Positions 57,382-64,000 of a stretch of DNA of 64,000 nt are shown here, in pieces. Position 1 is the first letter of the stretch. Every line of letters starts with the position of its first letter. The stretch comes from Pelotomaculum sp. (GTDB taxonomy: Bacteria; Bacillota; Desulfotomaculia; Desulfotomaculales; Pelotomaculaceae). The notes beneath the pieces are model-generated. The model was given only the letters and a program-made list of their open reading frames with translations. It searched no databases and was not told where the DNA came from. Location: contig JAHDOA010000016.1 of the NCBI GenBank assembly GCA_018435055.1, positions 91,454 to 155,453 of the forward strand. Reading direction: 5' to 3'. A program made the position numbers and the translations under genes.

Positions 57382-59748
57382 TTATTTTATATCGAGCGTG
57401 TTTAATTCCGTTAAATCATTCAGGCTGTTTGCCTTGATCATACTCTGGGAAAGGGTATAAAGGGTGTCGTTAATATTGAGGATCCGCTGGATATCTTTTT
57501 CGCTGTCATACCAATAATTGCCTGCCTTCAAGTAATCTTCGCCGGAAAGGTGCGTGATCTTTCCTTTCAGCGCGAAGCCATTGACCAGATCAATATTGTA
57601 TACATAAGCGCCCTGGAAGGAGAAAGCGCCGTATTCCGGCCAGGGTCCGCCGTAGCCGCCGGTGTCGCCTTTCACCTCCATGACCTGGACCGGGAAGGCC
57701 AGCAGGTTTTTATCTTTGGAAAACAGTAGCGCTTTGTGGTTGCGCAGGAGCTCTGAATCAGTGCCGCGATCCCCAATTATTTCCCGGAACATTTCAACCG
57801 GGTTGCTGACATCGCTGACGTCAAAAATAGCCATTTTCATACCCATGTAAAACGCCATGCTGTCACCGCCCCATCCCTTGGCGCCCATTTCTACGGTGTC
57901 TTTGCCGAAACCGATAATGTGGTTTTCATCATACGGGTGCAGGTAATCGCTGTACCCTGGTATCTTCAAGGCGCCGAGTATGGCCGGGTTCTGTGGGTCA
58001 TGCAGATCAAGCACGAAGAACGGGTCCACATTCTTGAATGTTACCATATAGGCGCGGTCTCCCACAAACCGTACAGAATAGATCCTTTCACCCGGCGCAA
58101 TGCCTTCGATTTTACCAGTGACGTTTAAGCCGCTGTCCAGTATATAAACATTGTTTTTGGCGGCGCGTTCATCAGTACGCCAGACTTCGCCCCTGGTTGT
58201 CGCTATTCTGAAATACCCGTTGCTCTCGTCCATGGAAAACTGGTTCAGGATAGCGCCGGGCACTTCTCCGCTGGCTTTATAGGTTATGTTCACCCCATCC
58301 AGGCCGAACTTGTATACCTTTGTCTTGCCGGGGTCATAAGGCGGCGGCCAGATTTCGGTCTCCATTAAGGGAACGACCGGCCTCCTCTGGTAGTTATAGC
58401 TGGTTACAGCCACATACAGATTGTCTGTTGAAGCGTATATGTTCTGACCTGATCCCAAATAGCTGGAAACCGCAGCTTTTTTATCGGGTTTGTCCAAAGA
58501 CAAAGCGGCGACAATCAGGTAGCTCGGATCGGTAAAACCAGGGAAGCACTTGATGTCGGGATAATCTATTTCAACAAAGCTGCCGCCGGCCGCCGAGTCA
58601 CGGTACATCGGTCTGGGTTCGTCAATTTCCCTGCCGGGGTAATAGTATATATTCTTGTTGGCAATCAGGTACAGCGTACCACCTGTTTTACGGGAGGAAA
58701 CATAGCTGCCGCTCAATTCCAGCTCGCGCACCTGTTTGATGTTTGATTTGTCTTCAATATTATAGACAATCGCTTTTACATTATCACCCTGGTAATAGTA
58801 TGGCGGCATGACATCAGCTGCGATGCTTGCGCCAGTTTTATAGACCGGAGGATAATACCCGCCGGTGCGGCCTATAACTACCAGTTGCGTGCCGTCAACG
58901 TATATTTCCGCCGGGGAGAAAGATTTATCATCGTAATTCAGAGTGCTGACGACTGACATTTCCTGAGGCGGATAAGCCCTGGCGATCACGATCCTTTCCC
59001 TGTTGACCTGGTAGATGTAATTGCCGTCAGTTTTCACGATGTCTGCTTCATCGACGCCTGCAACCTGCACATTGGTCCGGGAGTAATCACCATTGCTGTC
59101 TTCAGCGGCCCCTGCTTGAGGCGCTTTTGCCCCGGCTGAATTTTTCTGGGTCGCTCGTAAAGGTACAGCTTCCGTGGTCATATCAATTCCTTCATCATAT
59201 TGGGGTTGCCCGTTTTTAAGCAGTTCTTTCAGGTTTTCATATGAACCGACGGACGGTAAGACGGCCTGCTGCGGCAATTTTCCCCGCGGCCCGATCAGGA
59301 CGGATTGGGTTGTCTGGTCCCAGCCCACAGTATAGCCGAAAGCTTCCGCTATATATCTGGCCGGCAGGTAGGCGCGGCCGTTACTCAGCACCGGCGCCGC
59401 GTCCATAATTAAAGGCTGCCCGTTTAGATACAATTTGCTGTCGCCGATCGCTGTGGTCATGGTCACATCACCCAGGGTCAGTGTCACCGACTGCCCTGAG
59501 GCGTCCCAGACGATATTTTCTTCGGCCACACCAAGGGACAAAGCAAGATAGCGCATAGGCACATAAATGCGGTCGTTTTCCATAAAGGCTTCGGCGTCCA
59601 TCGCCCTGGCAATGCCGTCAGCAGTGTAAGACCCTTGACCTATCGCAAATATAGCGGTGTGATTGGGTTCGGCGCCCGCCCGGTTATGACTGAGGAGAAA
59701 ACCGGTCAGGGTAAATAAAACAATACAGGCAACTATTATTTTCCTCAT
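57382..59748 (-). CDS. secreted protein with two stalk (CuAO-N-like) subdomains and C-terminal beta-propeller domain
   Basis: Signal peptide MRKIIVACIVLFTLTGFLL. Residues ~50-170 carry stalk-type repeats (DRIYVPMRYLALSLGVAEEN; GRAYLPARYIAEAFGYTVGW). The rest is the large beta-propeller domain of the family PF09826: NVQVAGVDEADIVKTDGNYI, IARAYPPQEMSVVSTLNY, DESNGYFRIATTRGEVW, GIAPGERIYSVRFVGDRAYM, NKDLLAFPVQVMEV-like blade ends. Function of the family is unknown; wall-associated location is likely. ATG 59748 has AGAGG upstream; the longer frame adds 30 basic residues before the signal peptide and is rejected. Confidence 0.85.
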   Translation of the reverse strand: MRKIIVACIVLFTLTGFLLSHNRAGAEPNHTAIFAIGQGSYTADGIARAMDAEAFMENDRIYVPMRYLALSLGVAEENIVWDASGQSVTLTLGDVTMTTAIGDSKLYLNGQPLIMDAAPVLSNGRAYLPARYIAEAFGYTVGWDQTTQSVLIGPRGKLPQQAVLPSVGSYENLKELLKNGQPQYDEGIDMTTEAVPLRATQKNSAGAKAPQAGAAEDSNGDYSRTNVQVAGVDEADIVKTDGNYIYQVNRERIVIARAYPPQEMSVVSTLNYDDKSFSPAEIYVDGTQLVVIGRTGGYYPPVYKTGASIAADVMPPYYYQGDNVKAIVYNIEDKSNIKQVRELELSGSYVSSRKTGGTLYLIANKNIYYYPGREIDEPRPMYRDSAAGGSFVEIDYPDIKCFPGFTDPSYLIVAALSLDKPDKKAAVSSYLGSGQNIYASTDNLYVAVTSYNYQRRPVVPLMETEIWPPPYDPGKTKVYKFGLDGVNITYKASGEVPGAILNQFSMDESNGYFRIATTRGEVWRTDERAAKNNVYILDSGLNVTGKIEGIAPGERIYSVRFVGDRAYMVTFKNVDPFFVLDLHDPQNPAILGALKIPGYSDYLHPYDENHIIGFGKDTVEMGAKGWGGDSMAFYMGMKMAIFDVSDVSNPVEMFREIIGDRGTDSELLRNHKALLFSKDKNLLAFPVQVMEVKGDTGGYGGPWPEYGAFSFQGAYVYNIDLVNGFALKGKITHLSGEDYLKAGNYWYDSEKDIQRILNINDTLYTLSQSMIKANSLNDLTELNTLDIK

Positions 59749-59920
59749 CTGCAAAACCTCTTTTCTGCTGCTTTTTCTTATTAGACGATTAACGTTCTGG
59801 CGCTGGTTCATTTTGCCAGCGCAAATTCTTTTTTTCAATTAAAAGCCCTGTTATTTTTTTAACAAACATTTATAATATAATGCAGGTGTCAAAATCCTGA
59901 AGTGAAGAAAGGTTTTAATT

Positions 59921-60334
59921 ATGGAAAGTAATGGAGTGTCTACCTATCATATGGCTCGTTTTATTACAATTGCCATGGACATGGCAGAAAGAATTGCCAG
60001 CGGGGAATATCACCAGGGACAAAAAATATCCGGGCGCTCTACCTTAGCCGCGCTTTATAACGTATCCCCGGAAACCATCAGGCGTGCTCTGTCGCTTTTG
60101 CAGGAGTCTGATGTGGTAAAAGTGCTGCCGGGGACCGGCGTAATTGTCAACTCGGTAAGTTCCGCCCAGGAGTATCTGGCGGAGTCCAGCCAGTATAAAG
60201 TCATCAAAGGAATGCAGGAGCGCCTGGCCAGGCTGGTGCAGGAGAGAAATAAAATTAATGCGGATATCGAGCGCCTGACCTCGGAATTGTTGGATTATGT
60301 ATTAAGCATACTCTCAGCCAAGCATAAAATCTGA
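59921..60334 (+). CDS. GntR-type winged-helix regulator with coiled-coil tail
   Basis: A 137-residue protein with a GntR winged helix (MAERIASGEYHQGQKISGRS, TLAALYNVSPETIRRALSLL, VVKVLPGTGVIVNS). In place of an effector domain there is a ~55-residue predicted helix (GMQERLARLVQERNKINADI...), probably for dimerisation. GAAAGG precedes ATG. It lies directly before the riboflavin operon promoter and may or may not regulate it. Confidence 0.82.
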   Translation: MESNGVSTYHMARFITIAMDMAERIASGEYHQGQKISGRSTLAALYNVSPETIRRALSLLQESDVVKVLPGTGVIVNSVSSAQEYLAESSQYKVIKGMQERLARLVQERNKINADIERLTSELLDYVLSILSAKHKI

Positions 60335-60375
60335 ATACATGTTAAGGCTGGCTCACGACTTGCGCCGTAAAACTA

Positions 60376-60404
60376 TTGACATAGCGCAGGGCGGGTCATA
60401 TAAT
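60376..60404 (+). promoter_or_regulatory. sigma-A promoter of the rib operon
   Basis: TTGACA (60376-60381) and TATAAT (60399-60404) with exactly 17 bases between: full consensus. It sits about 30 bases before the FMN riboswitch. Confidence 0.88.
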
Positions 60405-60435
60405 GTTTTTATCGAAGCAACAAATGAATATCGAA

Positions 60436-60575
60436 ACCTTCAGGGACGGGTGCAATTCCCTACCGGCGGTATAGCCTCAGGACGTTTTCCGGCCTGAAGC
60501 TGAGCCCGCGAGCCCATACGGGCAGATCCGGTTTAACTCCGGGGCCGACAGTATAGTCTGGATGGAAGAAGGTGG
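60436..60575 (+). ncRNA. FMN riboswitch (RFN element)
   Basis: Shows the conserved blocks in order: CAGGGACGGGTGCAATTCCC, TACCGGCGGT, GAGCCCGCGAGCCC, CAGATCCGGTTTAACTCCGG and GGCCGACAGTATAGTCTGGA ending in TGGAAGAAGG. It controls ribD-ribE-ribBA downstream: FMN binding should favour the terminator at 60632. Confidence 0.97.
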
Positions 60576-60631
60576 GCGTTAGTATTATTTGGACTGTTTT
60601 AGCCTGGTTTGGCTATTAGTGATGCTGTGGA

Positions 60632-60657
60632 CCCTGGGGTTTCGTACCCGGGGTTTT
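60632..60657 (+). terminator. FMN riboswitch terminator
   Basis: CCCTGGG pairs with CCCGGGG (one U-G) across an 8-base loop, then TTTT. It lies 57 bases past the aptamer and 95 bases before ribD. Confidence 0.82.
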
Positions 60658-60737
60658 AATATTTATAAATACCGTTGATCCGACTTTTAATGAATTACAA
60701 CGGTAGCCAGAATTTTAAAAAAGCAGGAAGGCTGTTC

Positions 60738-60765
60738 ATGGATAGATGGTAATGGATAGATGGTA
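60738..60765 (+). repeat. 14-bp tandem duplication at the ribD start site
   Basis: Bases 60738-60751 are repeated exactly at 60752-60765. Each copy begins with ATG. The first copy, with AGGAAGG six bases upstream, encodes only Met-Asp-Arg-Trp-stop; its TAA overlaps the ribD ATG as TAATG. Confidence 0.9.
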
Positions 60766-61849
60766 TATGAAGCTGGCCCTGGATCTGGCGGCCAGAGCCA
60801 GGGGGCGTACCAGCCCCAACCCCATGGTGGGGGCTGTCGTGGTTAAAGAAGGGAAAATAATTGGTCAGGGTTATCACCTGCAGGCCGGCACGCCGCACGC
60901 CGAAATACACGCCTTAAATGAGGCGGGGGAAGCAGCCGCCGGAGCTACACTGTATGTGACGCTGGAGCCGTGTTGCCACTACGGGCGCACCGGCCCGTGT
61001 ACAGGCGCGATCATCAGCGCCGGCATATCCAGGGTAGTAACCGCTATGGAGGATCCCAACCCGCTTGTTGCCGGGGAAGGGATCAGGCGGCTCAGGTCGG
61101 CCGGTATAGAGGTGACTACCGGTGTGTTGGCAGAAGAGGCTCTGGCGCTGAATGAGGTCTTTATCAAATACATTACCACCCGCCGGCCCTTTGTGGTGGC
61201 CAAGGCGGCTGTAAGCCTTGATGGAAAAATTGCTACCCGCTCCGGCAAATCAAAATGGATCACGGGCGAGGAGGCGCGCGCATACGGCAGGCGGCTTAGA
61301 GACTGGTACGACGCGATTATGGTCGGCATCGGCACAGTACTGTCGGACGATCCTGCTCTTACAACCCGTCTGCCGGAAGGAGGCGGGCGTGACCCGGTCC
61401 GGGTCATCCTGGACAGCCGGGCCAGTATCCCGTTGAACGCCAGGGTATTAAGCCAGGAGTCAGAGGCCCCCGCGATAATAGCGGTTACCGCGCAAGCGTC
61501 ACCGGAAAAGCTGGCGGAATTGCGTAAAAATGGTGTTGAAGCGCTGGTTGTTAACGAAGGGCCGCGGGTAGACCTGGCTGAACTGATGAGGCTTTTGGCA
61601 GAAAGGGGAATTACCTCCGTTTTGCTCGAAGGCGGGGCAATGGCGCATGGTTCGGCTTTTACCGCTCAGATAGTAGACAAGGTGGCCTGGTTTATTGCGC
61701 CGAAAATAATCGGCGGACGGGACGCGCCAGGTCCGGTTGGCGGCATGGGAGCGGATAGTCCCGCAGATGCTGCGGTTTTGGAGCGGGTTACAGTAAGCCG
61801 TCTGGGCGCCGACCTTTTGGTGGAAGGATATTTAAAATATAGGAAATGA
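60752..61849 (+). CDS. ribD: bifunctional diaminohydroxyphosphoribosylaminopyrimidine deaminase/reductase
   Basis: Second and third steps of riboflavin synthesis. The N-terminal deaminase has the zinc motif HAEIHALNEAG and PCCHYGRTGPC; the C-terminal reductase has AVSLDGKIATRSGKSKWITG and ILDSRASIPLNARVL. 365 residues. The start is assigned at ATG 60752 inside a tandem duplication; ATG 60746 gives two more residues. Translation may depend on reinitiation from the four-codon frame just upstream. First gene of the rib operon. Confidence 0.94.
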   Translation: MDRWYMKLALDLAARARGRTSPNPMVGAVVVKEGKIIGQGYHLQAGTPHAEIHALNEAGEAAAGATLYVTLEPCCHYGRTGPCTGAIISAGISRVVTAMEDPNPLVAGEGIRRLRSAGIEVTTGVLAEEALALNEVFIKYITTRRPFVVAKAAVSLDGKIATRSGKSKWITGEEARAYGRRLRDWYDAIMVGIGTVLSDDPALTTRLPEGGGRDPVRVILDSRASIPLNARVLSQESEAPAIIAVTAQASPEKLAELRKNGVEALVVNEGPRVDLAELMRLLAERGITSVLLEGGAMAHGSAFTAQIVDKVAWFIAPKIIGGRDAPGPVGGMGADSPADAAVLERVTVSRLGADLLVEGYLKYRK

Positions 61850-61910
61850 ACCTTCGTCAGCTTTGCAGGTTTTTAAATATACAGGTTTTTAGATTTGAGG
61901 GGGAAAACTT

Positions 61911-62564
61911 TTGTTTACTGGTATAGTCGAGGAACTGGGGGTTATAAAAGCTGTGCGGCGCGGCGCTGACTCTGCGCAGCTCCTTATTGAAGCAGCCAGG
62001 GTAATTGAAGGCAGCCGGGTGGGTGACAGCGTCATGGTGAACGGTGTCTGCCTCACTGCGGTACACTTCGGCGCCCGTAGTTTTACCGCTGACGTCATGG
62101 CGGAAACCCTGAATAAAAGCAATCTGGGTAAGTTGAAAACAGGCGACAGGGTGAACCTTGAACGCGCCCTGCGCCTTGGTGACAGGCTGGGCGGGCATAT
62201 TGTCAGCGGCCATATCGACGGTGTAGGCACAATTGCCCGGCGCGAGAAGCATGATATAGCCACCCTGATCAGCATCAGGGCGCCGGAAGCAGTGATGCGC
62301 TATATTATTAAGAAAGGTTCTGTGGCCATAGACGGGATCAGTCTCACCGTTGTAGACTTTGCAGCAGATGTCTTCCAGGTGTCACTGATCCCTCACACGG
62401 CGCATGAAACTACATTAGGGTTTAAAAAAACTGGGGATAGTGTTAATCTTGAGGGCGATATTATCGGCAAGTACATTGAAAGGATGATTGGTTTTACGGG
62501 CGGCAGGGATAGTGATTCCGGGCTAAGCATGGATTTTTTAGCGGAACATGGTTTTTTTAAATAA
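61911..62564 (+). CDS. ribE: riboflavin synthase, alpha subunit
   Basis: Dismutates two 6,7-dimethyl-8-ribityllumazines to riboflavin. Two lumazine-binding repeats: [20 protein letters not shown] with [14 protein letters not shown], and [20 protein letters not shown] with [19 protein letters not shown] start with GAGGGGG upstream. 217 residues is normal. Confidence 0.95.
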   Translation: MFTGIVEELGVIKAVRRGADSAQLLIEAARVIEGSRVGDSVMVNGVCLTAVHFGARSFTADVMAETLNKSNLGKLKTGDRVNLERALRLGDRLGGHIVSGHIDGVGTIARREKHDIATLISIRAPEAVMRYIIKKGSVAIDGISLTVVDFAADVFQVSLIPHTAHETTLGFKKTGDSVNLEGDIIGKYIERMIGFTGGRDSDSGLSMDFLAEHGFFK

Positions 62565-62581
62565 TATTAGGGGGCATAAGG

Positions 62582-63781
62582 ATGAAGTTCAACACAATTG
62601 AAGAAGCTGTAGAGGATATCAGGCAGGGGAAAATCATTGTAGCTGTCGACGATGAGGATCGCGAAAACGAAGGAGATCTGATCATGGCGGCTGAGAAAGT
62701 AACCCCTGAATCGATCAATTTCATGGCTGTGCACGGCCGCGGGCTGATTTGCCTTCCCATGACCGGGGAACGTCTCGATGAACTCGAACTGCCGGCCATG
62801 GTTACCAACAATACGGATCCGCATGCTACCGCTTTTACCGTCTCAATCGACGCTAAAGATTGCACTACCGGTATTTCGGCGCACGAACGGGCTATGACCG
62901 TCAGGGCTGTTCTCGATCCCGATACAAAACCAGAGGATTTGCGCCGTCCCGGTCATATTTTTCCGCTGCGCGCCAAAGTGGGAGGGGTGCTAAGGCGGAC
63001 GGGCCATACCGAAGCGACGGTTGATCTGGCCAGACTGGCAGGCCTTTACCCGGCCGGTATTTGTTGTGAAATTATGAAAGAAGACGGGACCATGGCCAGA
63101 GTGCCCGAACTGATGGAATTCGTTAAGACTCATAATTTAAAAATTATCACTATCGCCGATCTGATCCAGTACAGGCGCCGTACCGAAAAGCTGGTGCGGC
63201 GAGTTGAAGACGCCAAGCTGCCTACCATACATGGCGAGTTCACAGCCGTGGCCTATGAAAGTCTCCTGGACGGCAAGGGACATATCGCCCTGGTTATGGG
63301 CGACCTGGGAAAAGCTGAAGCGCCTCTGGTGCGGGTGCACTCAGAGTGCCTGACCGGTGATGTTTTCGGCTCAATACGTTGTGACTGCGGGGACCAGCTT
63401 GCCCACGCCATGAAGATGATTGCGGAGGAAGGCGCGGGGGTCCTCCTGTATATGCGGCAGGAGGGAAGGGGTATCGGGCTTTTAAATAAAATCAGAGCCT
63501 ACAATCTTCAGGATAATGGCAAAGACACGGTTGAGGCCAACCTGGCTCTGGGTTTTCCCGCGGACCTGAGGGACTACGGTCTGGGAGCGCAGATCCTGTC
63601 TGACCTGGGACTGAAGAAGATCAGGCTGATAACTAATAACCCCCGCAAGATCGCCGGCCTGGAGGGACACGGCCTCGAGGTTGTGGAAAGGGTACCCATT
63701 GTGATCAGGCCGGGCGCCTGCAACCGGTTTTACCTCTCCACCAAGCAGAAAAAACTTGGCCATCTGTTGAACATTGGCTGA
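62582..63781 (+). CDS. ribBA: bifunctional DHBP synthase/GTP cyclohydrolase II
   Basis: Supplies both precursors of riboflavin. The N-terminal RibB domain has [20 protein letters not shown] and [20 protein letters not shown]; the C-terminal RibA domain has [20 protein letters not shown] (zinc Cys), [20 protein letters not shown] and [18 protein letters not shown]. 399 residues is normal. The usual fourth gene, ribH, is not seen before the window end. Confidence 0.96.
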   Translation: MKFNTIEEAVEDIRQGKIIVAVDDEDRENEGDLIMAAEKVTPESINFMAVHGRGLICLPMTGERLDELELPAMVTNNTDPHATAFTVSIDAKDCTTGISAHERAMTVRAVLDPDTKPEDLRRPGHIFPLRAKVGGVLRRTGHTEATVDLARLAGLYPAGICCEIMKEDGTMARVPELMEFVKTHNLKIITIADLIQYRRRTEKLVRRVEDAKLPTIHGEFTAVAYESLLDGKGHIALVMGDLGKAEAPLVRVHSECLTGDVFGSIRCDCGDQLAHAMKMIAEEGAGVLLYMRQEGRGIGLLNKIRAYNLQDNGKDTVEANLALGFPADLRDYGLGAQILSDLGLKKIRLITNNPRKIAGLEGHGLEVVERVPIVIRPGACNRFYLSTKQKKLGHLLNIG

Positions 63782-64000
63782 TCGCTTTGCTGCTTAAAAA
63801 GCAAATAAAACAAAGATAAAAAATAAAACAAATAGACAGGATTAATAAGATTTATAAATAGATTAACAGACATCCATGCCGTTAAAGCGGCACCATCGGA
63901 AGGATGAAAATGACTTTCATAGAATCTCTTTCTTACGGCTGGCGGAGGGAGGTCGTATAATCCTGGTGCTGCGAGCCCGTTTAACAGACAGACCCCAACG
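63782..64000. other. unassigned tail after ribBA
   Basis: First ~90 bases are A-rich. From about 63875 the composition becomes G+C-rich and structured (GCCGTTAAAGCGGC hairpin at 63878-63891, later GGAGGGAGGTCGTATAATCC). A 16-codon frame MTFIESLSYGWRREVV has GGAAGGA upstream. No ribH start is visible. It may be a truncated repeat, small RNA or gene fragment cut by the window end. Confidence 0.3.

Larger units (their letters stand above)
60335..60751 (+). other. 417-base leader of the riboflavin operon
   Basis: Holds a consensus promoter, an FMN riboswitch, its terminator and a duplicated start-site sequence, each listed separately. Nothing else is seen. Confidence 0.8.

Noticed and set aside
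1..64000. tRNA, rRNA, CRISPR array or complete insertion sequence
   Set aside because: Scanned for cloverleaf ends, regularly spaced direct repeats and transposase motifs; none found.

Overview
The window looks like a chromosomal segment of an anaerobic, spore-forming Clostridia of the Peptococcaceae type (Pelotomaculum/Desulfotomaculum relatives). This rests on gene order and content: an alpha/beta small acid-soluble spore protein, S-layer-homology proteins, a rubrerythrin/hemerythrin pair, a PPi-type phosphofructokinase, a class V (archaeal-type) fructose bisphosphatase, glcD/glcF-type Fe-S oxidoreductases, and the run coaBC-priA-def-fmt-DUF116-rsmB-rlmN-fhaA-fhaB-prpC-ftsW-pbpA-prkC-rsgA-rpe. 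The species call is inference. I see no rRNA, tRNA or CRISPR array.

Layout. Bases 1-2370 begin with an intact secreted stalk-domain protein. A graveyard of gene fragments follows: phage tail pieces, a fibronectin III piece, an S-layer-like piece and the 3' end of an ECF transporter ATPase. Bases 2370-6203 hold an unusual ECF-type transporter cluster: an EcfT, two envelope proteins, a putative S component, a GIDDTDS-family protein and a small Cys protein. Bases 6271-8274 encode a membrane-anchored HdrD-like Fe-S oxidoreductase. Next come rplY, pfp, an HtrA protease, a YkgJ-like protein and the minus-strand glcD-glcF pair. Two further minus-strand genes (polysaccharide deacetylase, MFS transporter) follow, separated from glcD by a long perfect inverted repeat.

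Bases 19.1-31 kb carry a mix of spore, oxidative-stress, cell-wall and envelope genes, including a MurI homologue that has Ser where the first catalytic Cys is expected. Just upstream of an S-layer-anchored glycosidase is a structured intergenic region that I cannot assign. A cobalamin riboswitch with its terminator controls cobT at 31.0-32.4 kb. Bases 33.9-53.9 kb are a dense housekeeping block leading into the Ser/Thr kinase-phosphatase-FHA cell-wall signalling cluster. Bases 54.0-57.0 kb are a small sulfur-handling cluster: an ArsR-type regulator, a CoA-disulfide-reductase/rhodanese fusion, TusA and a DsrE-like protein. A near-perfect palindrome lies over its promoter. Bases 59.9-63.8 kb hold a GntR-type regulator and the riboflavin operon (consensus promoter, FMN riboswitch, terminator, ribD-ribE-ribBA).

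Start codons were moved from the longest open frame where a Shine-Dalgarno sequence and family N-termini pointed to an internal start. TTG and GTG starts are frequent. All family assignments come from reading the translated sequences. No database search was run.
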